A DNA stretch of 64,000 nt from Planctomycetota bacterium (lineage in GTDB: Bacteria > Planctomycetota > Uabimicrobiia > Uabimicrobiales > Uabimicrobiaceae): contig JAJDCR010000093.1 of the NCBI GenBank assembly GCA_029260735.1, forward strand, positions 62,001-126,000. Reading direction: 5' to 3'. Under the pieces are notes generated by a model. That model had not been told where the DNA came from and ran no database searches. It worked only from the letters and a program-made list of their open reading frames with translations. The position numbers were made by a program, and so were the translations under genes. This document shows positions 1 to 7,613 of the stretch, one piece after another. Position 1 is the first letter of the stretch; each line of letters opens with the position of its first letter.

Positions 1-109
1 GCCTGGGAATTACAGGTTCACAGCTTTAGCTAAAAAACTCCAAGACCCTTTTGGAAACTCAATGAGAACCGACTTTGTTAAAGAATTTGAAGTCGTGGCT
101 GATCGCTAA
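1..109 (+). CDS. C-terminal end of an Ig-like (SbsA/Big_5-type) domain protein, partial
   Basis: An open frame runs in from the left edge and stops at TAA 107-109, giving only the last 35 residues. The end 'GNYRFTALAKKLQDPFGNSM' fits the closing strands of bacterial SbsA/Big_5 Ig-like domains, where 'G.YT.t..gl.D..GN' is usual; these domains occur in exported surface proteins of planctomycetes and myxobacteria. A strong terminator follows directly, so this is the last gene of its unit. The rest of the protein lies outside the window, so only the family of this last domain is suggested. Confidence 0.6.
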   Translation, partial: PGNYRFTALAKKLQDPFGNSMRTDFVKEFEVVADR

Positions 110-123
110 ACCCCTATTTTCTC

Positions 124-162
124 AAAAAAACCAAAATCAAATTTTTGATTTTGGTTTTTTTT
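124..162 (+). terminator. Rho-independent terminator after the partial Ig-like gene
   Basis: A perfect 17-bp stem (125-141 with 144-160) with a 2-nt loop ends in a T-run. The A-run on the left side would also allow activity on the other strand. Confidence 0.85.
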
Positions 163-200
163 AAGGAAACAAAAGATTTCCCTAAACGAAGGATAAACTC

Positions 201-989
201 ATGCCCTTTACGCCTGTCCATGCTCTCGCAGTTGTTCCCTTAAAGAAAATAAAAAGCCCCTTTCTCTCCTTTCCTGCTTTGGTGATAGGGAGTTTATCTC
301 CCGACTTTATTTACCTGATCCCCTTCTCCATTGCCCGCTCCCAAACCCATAGCATAGCAGGACTTTTTTGGTTTTGTCTTCCCCTCGGTCTATTAGGACT
401 ATGGCTATACCACGCCTTTTTACGGAGATTTTTTCTACACCTAATGTCCGACAGCATACAGCAAAGGCTCAGTATTTTTGTTGGTAATTCTTCCCCCTTC
501 CAACAAACTCATCTCCTAGGGATTATTCTCTCTCTAATAATAGGAGCCCTAACCCACATTGTCTGGGATGGATTTACCCACTACAACGACTTCGCTGTCC
601 AAGCTATTCCTGCACTACAAACATCTCTCGGCGATTTTCTAGGACAAAATATCCGTGTATATAAATTGCTCCAATACGCTTTCAGTATCTTAGGCACTCT
701 CCTTCTCGTCTACCTAGTTATGCGTTGGTTAAATAAGTTCCCTAAAAAAATCTTGAAACAAAAGCCTCGCTTTACCCCAGAAGAACGTAGCCGTGCATGG
801 CAGCTTATCTTCGGAATTGCTTTTGTGTTCGGCCTATGTACAGGAATGAATGATGATATGAGCTTTCCCTCCGCTCGCATTTTTACGGGAAGGTTTATCA
901 AAGGAGCAATGGCAGGTTTTTTTATTACGTTCTTTGCCCTTAGCGTGATTTCACGATATAGTTATAAGCTTAGATCATTGGAGAAATAG
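201..989 (+). CDS. DUF4184 family integral membrane protein
   Basis: The 262-residue protein opens with 'MPFTPVHALAV' and 'LVIGSLSPDF', the hallmark start of DUF4184 proteins, followed by 'THSIAGLFWFCLPLGL', a conserved Ser/Arg-His-containing first loop, and 'THIVWDGFTH' around residues 118-127. It has about five or six hydrophobic segments and is predicted to sit in the inner membrane. The ATG is preceded by a GAAGGA Shine-Dalgarno-like sequence. The function of the family is unknown; the retained His and Asp residues resemble those of membrane-bound metal-dependent hydrolases (YdjM type), but that is inference. It is a single gene between a terminator and a convergent gene. Confidence 0.9.
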   Translation: MPFTPVHALAVVPLKKIKSPFLSFPALVIGSLSPDFIYLIPFSIARSQTHSIAGLFWFCLPLGLLGLWLYHAFLRRFFLHLMSDSIQQRLSIFVGNSSPFQQTHLLGIILSLIIGALTHIVWDGFTHYNDFAVQAIPALQTSLGDFLGQNIRVYKLLQYAFSILGTLLLVYLVMRWLNKFPKKILKQKPRFTPEERSRAWQLIFGIAFVFGLCTGMNDDMSFPSARIFTGRFIKGAMAGFFITFFALSVISRYSYKLRSLEK

Positions 990-997
990 AGGCTCGT

Positions 998-1144
998 TTA
1001 GAATTTACTAAAGTTCGATAGTATCGTGGGCCGTATGTCTCTCTTTTCTATGGCATTTAGGAGCTTCTCATTTTTCTGAGCACAAGCCAAAGAAAGAAGT
1101 AAGAAAAGAAAACAAAGAAGGATTTGCTTTGAAAGGCTTATCAT
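998..1144 (-). CDS. Possible small lipoprotein (48 residues)
   Basis: A 48-codon frame starts at an ATG with a GGAG seven bases upstream. It encodes Met-Ile-Ser, a Lys, a leucine-rich hydrophobic stretch and a lipobox-like 'LSLAC', then a short charged tail containing 'KLLNAIEKRD'. That tail resembles the first helix of an ankyrin repeat, so this may be a truncated relic of an ankyrin lipoprotein rather than an intact gene. The frame continues upstream without this start, but the residues there are not protein-like. It lies just downstream of the hydrolase gene on the same strand. Evidence is limited to the start site and the signal sequence. Confidence 0.35.
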   Translation of the reverse strand: MISLSKQILLCFLFLLLSLACAQKNEKLLNAIEKRDIRPTILSNFSKF

Positions 1145-1230
1145 AGACCTACTCCAAAACAGTTTCTCCTTAAAAGGATTACTATCTTTATGTACAACAA
1201 AATAGCAGATATCTTTGCTTCTAACTCTTC

Positions 1231-1950
1231 TTACACATCTATTAAGAATCGACGGAACCAATGTAATACCTCGCTCCAGAGTTGATCCCAATCCTCCTCG
1301 CGCATAAAGTGATCCGACTCAGGGTACTCTAAGTACTTTAGCTTTTCTGGTTGACTAGTGTAGAGTGGCTCTAGGGTTTTATGAAAATCACGGGCGAAGT
1401 GTGCTGGAACATTGGTGTCTTTGCCTGCGTTTTGAGAGAGGATGGCACAGGGAAAAAAGTGATTTATATGATTATGAGGGCTTTCTTCTAGGGTCTGTTT
1501 CCATTGGGGGGAACCGAGGATGGGCGCGGCGGTGGAGATCCTTTTGTCCTGAGAAATAGCGGCATAGGAGATGTAGCCTCCCATGGAAATCCCAGAGACT
1601 CCGATTTTCTTTTCTTGAGCCCAGCCACGCAAAAGAAGTTCATCGATGATACGAGGAACTTCTTTCGCTGTTAGAGAAACAGCTTGGAGAAAGGTCTTCT
1701 CCCAGTTGTTTTCATCAGAAAAAAGCTCTTCAAAATTGCTATAGCGTCTTTCCCCATGCCCGATATTATCAATGCCAATAGCACAAAAACCTTGTTCAGC
1801 AAGACTACGCAATTCCTTTTCGTGGGTTTCTTTGCTCACACCTAATCCATGATAGAAGAGAATGCAGCCATTTTTCTTAGATTCTTCTGCACTCAATTTC
1901 CGGAAAAGATAGGCCGGGGCCCCTGCTATGTGAATATGTTCTTGGTGCAT
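1231..1950 (-). CDS. Alpha/beta hydrolase (prolyl oligopeptidase/esterase-like)
   Basis: The 239-residue protein has a complete alpha/beta-hydrolase plan: an oxyanion-region 'LFYHGLG' near residue 32, 'GIDNIGHGER' near 59, the nucleophile elbow 'GISMGG' with Ser122, a likely acid at Asp177, and His214 in 'ESDHFM'. There is no signal peptide, so it should be cytoplasmic. The layout resembles small YitV/YtaP-like serine hydrolases, which cleave esters or peptides; the substrate cannot be told. The ribosome-binding site is weak (an A/G-rich tract). The possible small lipoprotein frame lies downstream on the same strand. Confidence 0.85.
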   Translation of the reverse strand: MHQEHIHIAGAPAYLFRKLSAEESKKNGCILFYHGLGVSKETHEKELRSLAEQGFCAIGIDNIGHGERRYSNFEELFSDENNWEKTFLQAVSLTAKEVPRIIDELLLRGWAQEKKIGVSGISMGGYISYAAISQDKRISTAAPILGSPQWKQTLEESPHNHINHFFPCAILSQNAGKDTNVPAHFARDFHKTLEPLYTSQPEKLKYLEYPESDHFMREEDWDQLWSEVLHWFRRFLIDV

Positions 1951-1974
1951 TTTTTTCTTTCTTGATTTTTTTTC

Positions 1975-2070
1975 TTCATCATCTTAAATCAGGTCAATCT
2001 GTTAAATCTGCGGTCAGTTTTCTTTCTTTTCTTAAATCAGCGAAATCAAGATCCATCAACGAAATCAACG
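1975..2070. repeat. Possible dispersed intergenic repeat (AAATC-rich)
   Basis: The gap between two minus-strand genes is made of short iterated words such as 'ttaaatc', 'aaatctgcgg' and 'gaaatcaacg', a composition typical of dispersed intergenic repeats in many bacterial genomes. No second full copy lies in this window, so assignment as a repeat family is tentative. Confidence 0.3.
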
Positions 2071-2071
2071 A

Positions 2072-3172
2072 TCATTTCTTCGGAGCAAAGCAATACACAG
2101 CACCATCTCCTCCTCCGATGATGAGTTTTCCTTGGCCAACAGCGGGAGAGCTAAAAAAAGGTGCTCCGCCTTCAAATTTCCAAATGACCTCGCCTGTGTT
2201 TAGTTCTACTCCATAAATGTTCCCGTCCATAGCAGAGGCATAAACGACGTTTCCTGCGACGACGGGGGAGGATTCGAACTTATCTTGGGCTTTGAATTTC
2301 CAAACCTCTTTTCCTGTTTTGCGTTCTAAGCAGAAGAGACGTCTTTTTTTGGAGGCAAAGATTACGTAGTCTTTTGTGATAGAGGGCGAGGAAAGGCTAC
2401 CTCCGTATTCTCGGAGAGCTTTGCGGTGCCAAATTTGTTTTCCTGTTTTTGCTTCGATAGAGTAGTAATCTCCATTTAGGCTTGCGACATAGATGTTTTC
2501 TTGGTAGTTAGCGGGAGAAGAAGCGAAGTAGGCTCCTCCTGAGAATTGCCAAACCTCTTTTCCTGTTTTTTGTTCTATTGCACGAACAAGACCATCGCAG
2601 CCTGCTGTAATGACATGTTTTGAGATTAGAGTGGGGGTGCAATGAACAGGAGCATCTGTGGCAAAGGTCCACTTTATTTTACCTGTTTTGAGGTCTAGGG
2701 CATAAAGGTGGTCGTCGTAAGATCCAAAAAACACAGTATCTTCTGTGCAGTTGGCGGAGGATACAATTTTGCCTTCTGCCGTAAATTTCCATTGGAGTTT
2801 TCCTTGGCGATTGAGGGCATAAAAATTTCCGAGTTCATCTCCAAAGTAGATCTTGTCTTGGAAAACGGTCGGAGATGAGGGAATTAAGTCATCGGCGGTG
2901 AATTGCCACTGGAGTTTTCCTGTCTGGATTTCTAAAGAAATTAGGTTGCCGTTTCCATCTCCTACAATAACCGAAGAGTCGACAATAGCGGCTGTTGATT
3001 TAATTTCTCCTCCGGCTTCATAAGTCCACTGTAACTTTAAATTATGAGAAGAAAGAGCGGGGGCTACTCCGCTGAGTTGAGAGTTGCCTCGAAAACAAGG
3101 CCAATCTGCGGGGGCCGTCAAGGCTAAGGGGAGGAAAAGAAGAATGCTAGCGAGAAGGGATAGAACTTTCAT
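2072..3172 (-). CDS. Exported PQQ-type beta-propeller repeat protein
   Basis: The 366-residue protein starts at an ATG with a good AAGGA site five to six bases upstream, directly ahead of a signal peptide (Lys-Val, then a leucine-rich core ending near 'LTAPA'). A longer upstream frame exists but lacks that site and is rejected. The mature protein begins with 'DWPCFRGN', as in planctomycete PQQ-like proteins, and has about eight blades of the form 'GxxxGxxYALxxxTGKxxWxF' with 'SSP' between them. BamB-like and quinoprotein-like propellers share this fold. The residues for quinone binding are not evident, so this is probably a binding or scaffold propeller in the periplasm. Confidence 0.88.
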   Translation of the reverse strand: MKVLSLLASILLFLPLALTAPADWPCFRGNSQLSGVAPALSSHNLKLQWTYEAGGEIKSTAAIVDSSVIVGDGNGNLISLEIQTGKLQWQFTADDLIPSSPTVFQDKIYFGDELGNFYALNRQGKLQWKFTAEGKIVSSANCTEDTVFFGSYDDHLYALDLKTGKIKWTFATDAPVHCTPTLISKHVITAGCDGLVRAIEQKTGKEVWQFSGGAYFASSPANYQENIYVASLNGDYYSIEAKTGKQIWHRKALREYGGSLSSPSITKDYVIFASKKRRLFCLERKTGKEVWKFKAQDKFESSPVVAGNVVYASAMDGNIYGVELNTGEVIWKFEGGAPFFSSPAVGQGKLIIGGGDGAVYCFAPKK

Positions 3173-3312
3173 AAATATCCTTTCCAAGGAATTTGCCCTT
3201 TGCTTTTTTTGCTTAGGGCTATTTTTTTTCTTAGAGAAACCAGAGGTTGAAACCCTAACTTTTATACACATAATTTTTGTGACTTGTTGCTCACACGAAG
3301 GTCGTAAAAGAA

Positions 3313-3400
3313 AATGGAAAGAAGAAAAGAATTTCACGGAGGGACAGTAAATCCAAAGGCTATCGGCTTTACTTAACGCTACTCATCTCTAGCATCAATA
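3313..3400. repeat. Dispersed repeat copy, related to 14812-14890
   Basis: The stretch carries 'agaaaagaatttcacg', then a GGAGGG run, a word like 'aaatccaaaggcta' and 'cttaacg.tact'. The same words in the same order, with scattered differences, recur at about 14812-14890. It lies in an intergenic gap upstream of the propeller gene. Two diverged copies in one window imply a genome-wide family. Confidence 0.55.
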
Positions 3401-3439
3401 TTTTACAAAATTATCTGTATAAAAGTTAGGTCTAAAAAC

Positions 3440-3931
3440 TTACTCTTTATCCATGCGCCAGATAAGAGCATTTCTCAATTGATAGTTGGTTCGTCGTATT
3501 CGCTGGGTGAGTTCTTTGAGAAGTTCATAGTAAAAGGGAGCCGCAAATAGAGGATTACTTTGAGCAAAGTCGATAAGCTTTTTACCTGTGATGGTATAGC
3601 AAATAACAGGAGTTTGGGCTTCTACGTAAGCAGAGGCTCGATTGTCTTCATCTTCTCCGAGAAGATTAAACTCCCCAAGGAAGTTCCCTGCTTCCAAAAT
3701 CGCTAGCCGGGTGTCCACTTCTTCGTCAAGTTCTTTCGTGACGACGACTTTTCCTCGGGCGATAACAAAAAATTTATGATGGATTTCTCCCTCTTCAATG
3801 AGAAGATCACCTTCTTCATAAACTTCTCGCTCGAAGAGATGAGATAGCTCAACTAAATGTTCCTCTGTTGTATTTTGGAAAAGAGAGATTTGTTTAAGAA
3901 GCAAGAAAAATGATTCTTGGAAATTCTCCAT
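3440..3931 (-). CDS. Cyclic nucleotide-binding domain protein
   Basis: The 163-residue protein is essentially one cNMP-binding domain: 'LFEREVYEEGDLLIEEGE' near 32-49, 'FFVIARGKVVV' near 54-64, and the phosphate-binding cassette 'NFLGEFNLLGEDEDNRAS' with Gly86-Glu87 and Arg98. A short basic helical tail follows, with no HTH domain, so it is not a full CRP/FNR regulator. It should sense cAMP, cGMP or a related ligand, perhaps acting through a partner protein. It starts 9 nt after the selenoprotein gene and probably shares its mRNA, which hints at redox-linked signalling, although that link is only positional. Confidence 0.9.
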   Translation of the reverse strand: MENFQESFFLLLKQISLFQNTTEEHLVELSHLFEREVYEEGDLLIEEGEIHHKFFVIARGKVVVTKELDEEVDTRLAILEAGNFLGEFNLLGEDEDNRASAYVEAQTPVICYTITGKKLIDFAQSNPLFAAPFYYELLKELTQRIRRTNYQLRNALIWRMDKE

Positions 3932-3940
3932 AGGTTTACC

Positions 3941-4474
3941 TTACTTTTGGTCTATGTCTTTGAGAAGATTTTCGGCACTGGTGCGTTCAGTTACTCCATC
4001 ATTAAGCCAAGCTTTTTGGATATAACCTTCGGCATTGATGAGGTATTTTACAGGGTGAGCGATTGCCCCTTTGCTGGTTTTGTTTTCGACTTTGTAGCTA
4101 CGAATAGCCTCTCGTTTTTGGTCAGAAAGTATTTCAAAATCTAGTTTTAGCTTCTTTTTGACTTTGGCATTTTCACTGGGAGGATCAACAACAATGGCGA
4201 GTATTTCGATGTTACGCTCTTGAAATTCTTTGTATTGGGATTGCAAACCTTGCAATTCTGATAAACAAAATGGTCACCAGCTTCCGCGGTAAAAAACAAG
4301 AAGAACGTTCTTCCCCTTAAGATCAAAGAGGTTTCTTTCTTTCTCAGTGCTGTCTAGAAGAGTAAAGCCAGGAGCCTCTTTATTCAGAAGGGGAGACTTC
4401 TTTTGGGGAGGAGCTTGGCATGCGGTAACAAGTATAGCTACGAAAAAAATAAAGAGAGAAGTGTAAATTTTCAT
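3941..4474 (-). CDS. Peroxiredoxin-like (AhpC/TSA, Bcp-type) lipoprotein with selenocysteine at an in-frame TGA
   Basis: The frame opens at an ATG with an AAGGAAAG site, encodes a lipoprotein signal (hydrophobic core ending 'LVTAC'), then a thioredoxin fold 'APGFTLLDSTEKERNLFDL' and 'LLVFYRGSW'. A TGA at 4276-4274 interrupts it, and the same frame continues with 'PFCLSELQGLQ' and a normal peroxiredoxin C-terminal half ending at TAA 3941. In the family this site is the peroxidatic Cys in 'FYRGSWCPFC', so TGA stands at the catalytic position (residue 67) as Sec67-Pro-Phe-Cys70. A SECIS-like hairpin follows at the right distance. The complete 177-residue product would be a membrane-anchored periplasmic peroxide reductase. 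A Cys-to-stop mutation or sequencing error is possible but less likely. Confidence 0.85.
4240..4256 (-). promoter_or_regulatory. Bacterial SECIS-like hairpin downstream of the selenocysteine TGA
   Basis: On the mRNA strand, 17 nt after the TGA, 'ATTGCAA' pairs perfectly with 'TTGCAAT' around a GGU loop. Bacterial SECIS elements are short stem-loops inside the coding region with a G in the apical loop about 16-37 nt after the UGA; here the first loop G is nucleotide 25. This should recruit SelB. Confidence 0.75.
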
Positions 4475-4587
4475 AGGCTTTCCTTTATGGATAGGTGTAT
4501 AGAAACAACAATCACTATTATTATAGAACTTTCCGCCTCTTTTGGGAAGTTTTTCTTCGTTGGAGTTCCATACACCAAAAGTTATAT

Positions 4588-4654
4588 ATGAGTAGCCCAG
4601 GGTAAAGTGAGCCAGAGGCGAACGATACCCTGCCACCGGGGCCTAAAAATAATA
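4588..4654. repeat. Dispersed intergenic repeat with a CCCTGGGCTA core
   Basis: This stretch sits between the divergent selenoprotein and TetR genes. It is more GC-rich than its surroundings and contains 'agtagcccagggta' and 'ccaccggggc'. Its core 'CC(T/A)GGGCTAyTCAT' (read on the minus strand) recurs at about 58035-58080. The rest of this ~300-bp gap shows only an imperfect AGAG...CTCT dyad at 4709-4723 as a possible TetR operator. Confidence 0.45.
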
Positions 4655-4774
4655 TTTGTACGTTCCATGAGGAAATACCGAACAACCCGGATTCCTATTG
4701 CAATTTTAAGAGAAATTTGCTCTATTACAAGGGACAACTAAAATTAAAAAACACAAAGATATTAGGGGAAAAAA

Positions 4775-5431
4775 ATGGAAAATACAACGCAAGTTCCCTC
4801 TGGTATGGAAAAAATACGACAGAGTTATTTGGATTATATTTTAAAGAAAGGTGAGCGTCCTTTTTCTGTTTACCAACTCTCTCAAGATTTGAATATGGAT
4901 GAGGAAACTTTCTACCAATATTTTGCTTCACTAGGAGCTGTGGAAAGAAGCGTTTGGCAAGGTTTTTTAGAACAAACCTTGGAGAGACTTCAGAAAGATG
5001 CGTCTTATGCTGAGTTTACGGCTCGGGAGAAACTTTTGGCTTTTTTTTATACCTTGATTGAGGTTTTGAAAAAGAATCGTAGCTATGTTGTTTTTTGTTT
5101 AAAAAATTTACAGAAACTCCGTTTCTTCTTGACCGTAGGAAGTGATTTTCGAGAACAACTCGGAGACTATGCTCGGCAATTGATCCAAGAAGGTATAGAA
5201 GGAGGAGAAGTGATTTCTCGCCTTTATATTTCTCAACACTACCACCGAGCTTTATGGTGGCAATTAGCCACAGTGCTCTATTTCTGGATTAAGGATGAAA
5301 GCCAAGATTTTGAAAGAACCGACGCTTTTATTGAAAAATCTGTCCATTTTAAATTTGATATTTTAGGGCATACTCCGATTGATTCCGCTTGGGATATGGC
5401 TCGCTTTCTTTTTCAAGAATTTCGTCTCTAA
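4775..5431 (+). CDS. TetR-like transcriptional regulator
   Basis: The 218-residue protein has an N-terminal helix-turn-helix of TetR type ('FSVYQLSQDLNMDEETFYQYFASLGAVE', about residues 30-57) and a long all-helical C-terminal part. The start ATG follows an AGGGG site. It is 8 nt upstream of an AarF/UbiB-type kinase gene, a pairing I recall from other bacteria, so it probably controls that operon in response to an unknown ligand. An AGAG...CTCT dyad about 55 bp upstream of the start is a weak candidate operator. The DNA-binding half is convincing; the ligand is unknown. Confidence 0.8.
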   Translation: MENTTQVPSGMEKIRQSYLDYILKKGERPFSVYQLSQDLNMDEETFYQYFASLGAVERSVWQGFLEQTLERLQKDASYAEFTAREKLLAFFYTLIEVLKKNRSYVVFCLKNLQKLRFFLTVGSDFREQLGDYARQLIQEGIEGGEVISRLYISQHYHRALWWQLATVLYFWIKDESQDFERTDAFIEKSVHFKFDILGHTPIDSAWDMARFLFQEFRL

Positions 5432-5439
5432 GGTGCTGA

Positions 5440-6762
5440 ATGAAAGAACAACCAGAAATTCCTGTTTCTAAGGTAAAAAGAGCTTCGCGTATTCTACGAA
5501 CAGGAGCAAAAGTGAGTGGCAATTATGTCAAGCACTACAGTAAAAAGATTTTAAATCCCGATTTAGACAAAAGTGAGCTCCATCAGGATAATGCTGCCGA
5601 TATTTATAAATCTCTCAGTGAGTTAAAGGGGAGTGCTCTTAAAGTCGCTCAAATGATCAGTATGGAAAAGAACCTTCTTCCGAGGGCCTACTCGGATCAG
5701 TTTTCTTTATCTCAATACAATGTTCCTCCTCTTTCCTATCCTTTGGTGGTTCGAAGTTTTCAGCGCCACTTTAAAAAAGGGCCGACAGAAATATTTGACG
5801 AATTCTCTCCTCAAGCGGTTCATGCTGCTTCAATTGGGCAGGTTCACAAGGCGACTTGGCAAGGGAAAAAATTGGCCGTGAAGGTTCAGTATCCTGGAGT
5901 TGCCGATAGTGTGAGTAGTGATTTGAAAATGGTTAAGCCATTGGCTATAAGGCTTTTAGGGCTGAAGAATGAAGACCTCAGTAGATATTTTAAAGAAGTT
6001 GAGGAGCGGCTTTTAGAAGAAACTAACTATACTTTAGAGCTGGATCACTGCGAAGAAATCTCTGCTTCTTGCCAAGGTCTTTCGGGCTTATGTTTTCCTT
6101 CTTGCTATCGAGAGTTATCTAGTGCGCGAATTTTGACTATGGATTGGTTAGAAGGGCAGCACTTGAAAGATTTTTTAGCGACAAATCCCTCTGCCGAAAT
6201 TCGCAATCGCATTGGGCAAACTCTTTGGGACTTTTACAACTACCAGGTTCATAAGTTACAAGTTGTTCATGCCGATCCTCATCCTGGAAATTTCCTTATC
6301 CAAGAAGATGGCACGGTAGGAGTTTTGGACTTTGGTTGCGTTAAGGTAATCCCGAAAGAGTTTTATGATCACTACTTTCATCTTTTAAACAAAGATGTTA
6401 CCGACTCAGAAGAAAAAACAATTGCTGTGTTTTTGGCTTTAGACCTTCTCATGGAAACAGATAGTCCCGAACAACAAAGAATTGTCCTGGATGTTTTTTC
6501 GAAAATGGCTCGAGTTCTTAGCCGTCCTTTTCACCATGATAGCTTTGATTTTAGCAAGAAAGATTACTTTGACGAGATTTTTCGCCTAAGTGAAGAATTT
6601 AATAATCTCAAGAAACTCCGCCAAATCAATATTGCTCGCGGCTCTCAACATGGAATTTATATCAACCGCACCTATTTTGGCCTCTATTCTTTACTCCACG
6701 AACTAAAAGCGGAGATAGAAATTAAAAAGACGCGAGAGATGATTTTTGAGGATTTTAATTAA
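5440..6762 (+). CDS. AarF/UbiB/ABC1-family atypical kinase
   Basis: The 440-residue protein has the full ABC1/UbiB signature: an N-terminal motif 'LKVAQMIS' (residues 67-74, a variant of KxGQ), the Ala-rich loop 'AASIGQVHKA' (129-138), the nucleotide-binding Lys148 in 'LAVKVQYPG', 'HADPHPGN' (277-284) with the catalytic Asp279 and metal ligand Asn284, and DFG at 297-299. UbiB/ABC1 proteins are ATP-binding proteins tied to quinone or lipid metabolism. No C-terminal transmembrane pair is evident, so it may be cytoplasmic or peripheral. It is translated just after the TetR gene and is likely co-regulated with it. Confidence 0.93.
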   Translation: MKEQPEIPVSKVKRASRILRTGAKVSGNYVKHYSKKILNPDLDKSELHQDNAADIYKSLSELKGSALKVAQMISMEKNLLPRAYSDQFSLSQYNVPPLSYPLVVRSFQRHFKKGPTEIFDEFSPQAVHAASIGQVHKATWQGKKLAVKVQYPGVADSVSSDLKMVKPLAIRLLGLKNEDLSRYFKEVEERLLEETNYTLELDHCEEISASCQGLSGLCFPSCYRELSSARILTMDWLEGQHLKDFLATNPSAEIRNRIGQTLWDFYNYQVHKLQVVHADPHPGNFLIQEDGTVGVLDFGCVKVIPKEFYDHYFHLLNKDVTDSEEKTIAVFLALDLLMETDSPEQQRIVLDVFSKMARVLSRPFHHDSFDFSKKDYFDEIFRLSEEFNNLKKLRQINIARGSQHGIYINRTYFGLYSLLHELKAEIEIKKTREMIFEDFN

Positions 6763-6854
6763 TTGCTGGATATTTAGGAAAAAAAAGGGTAATATTGAAC
6801 TAGATTAATCTTTTATTTGAGAAATAAAACTTCTAGGGACTTAGGAGGATTGCT

Positions 6855-7532
6855 GTGAAAATATTTTCACTAGCCGTTGCTATTCTTTTGATGGGCAGTG
6901 TTTTTTGCTCGGCTATAACAATCGAATTTTTTGTTCATGGTGACTTTGTGAACGCCACAAACAACATAAACTTAGTCAACTTTGATAATCGCTCTCAAGG
7001 GGTTATCAACGGAACCGAGTTTCAGCCTCAAGGTTTAACAATAGTAAACCGAGATGGGTTAAATATAAATGTTACACCTGCTTTTCAAGCGCAAAACCTG
7101 AACTCGGCTCCTAACGGGATCTCTGCTTCTAGTAGCCCCAGTGGAGGATTTACCAATTCGTTTGGAGACAACTTTGATTTTATTCTGACAGAAGCGAGTA
7201 ACTCTGCCGGTTTGTTTATTGGAAATGTCGGCCCCGCTAACACAACCATCCAGTTTTTAGATGCAGGTGGGGGACTTATTGCTAGTGAGGTCTTAACAGC
7301 AAGTCATGAAGGAATCATTGTAACGAATGGTTTTAATAACCGTATTTTCTACGGTATTACCACTGACCAAGCGATTAAAACGATTCGGACATTCCAAGGA
7401 ATTAATGATTCGGACGGAATTGTTTTTGATGACGTTCAGTTTGGAGATACTGCTACAAGTGTTCCCGAACCGTCTACTCTAGTTTGTCTGCTGGGAGCTC
7501 TGGCTTTATTAGGACAACGAGTAAGAAAATAG
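6855..7532 (+). CDS. PEP-CTERM sorting domain protein
   Basis: The 225-residue protein starts at GTG, six bases after a perfect AGGAGG. It has an N-terminal signal peptide (Lys-Ile-Phe-Ser, then a hydrophobic core ending 'VFCSA') and ends with 'VPEPSTLVCLLGALALLG' and the basic tail 'QRVRK', the classic PEP-CTERM signal processed by exosortase. The body, about residues 20-195, is rich in Asn, Gly and Thr with beta-strand patterns, as in secreted matrix proteins, and includes 'SDGIVFDDVQFG' before the sorting signal. It implies an exosortase/EPS system elsewhere in the genome. A terminator follows, so the gene is transcribed alone. Confidence 0.92.
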   Translation: MKIFSLAVAILLMGSVFCSAITIEFFVHGDFVNATNNINLVNFDNRSQGVINGTEFQPQGLTIVNRDGLNINVTPAFQAQNLNSAPNGISASSSPSGGFTNSFGDNFDFILTEASNSAGLFIGNVGPANTTIQFLDAGGGLIASEVLTASHEGIIVTNGFNNRIFYGITTDQAIKTIRTFQGINDSDGIVFDDVQFGDTATSVPEPSTLVCLLGALALLGQRVRK

Positions 7533-7551
7533 ATGTAGTTGATAGAAATAC

Positions 7552-7592
7552 AAGAGAACTTTTTTCTAAGGAAGAGGGTTCTCTTTTTTTTT
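7552..7592 (+). terminator. Rho-independent terminator after the PEP-CTERM gene
   Basis: AAGAGAAC (7552-7559) pairs with GTTCTCTT (7578-7585), followed by seven more T residues. Confidence 0.75.
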
Positions 7593-7613
7593 AGGTTTTT
7601 CTGGGGATAGATT

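Noticed and set aside
3173..3337. 55-residue N-terminal extension of the beta-propeller protein
   Set aside because: The internal ATG has the ribosome-binding site and begins a proper signal peptide.
4274..4276. TGA read as a stop making the peroxiredoxin a pseudogene
   Set aside because: The frame continues with full family similarity, the TGA sits exactly at the catalytic Cys, and a SECIS-like hairpin is in place. A mutation or sequencing error cannot be fully excluded.
4475..4636. 54-residue N-terminal extension of the selenoprotein frame
   Set aside because: It runs through the intergenic repeat, and the ATG at 4474 has both a strong ribosome-binding site and a lipoprotein signal.
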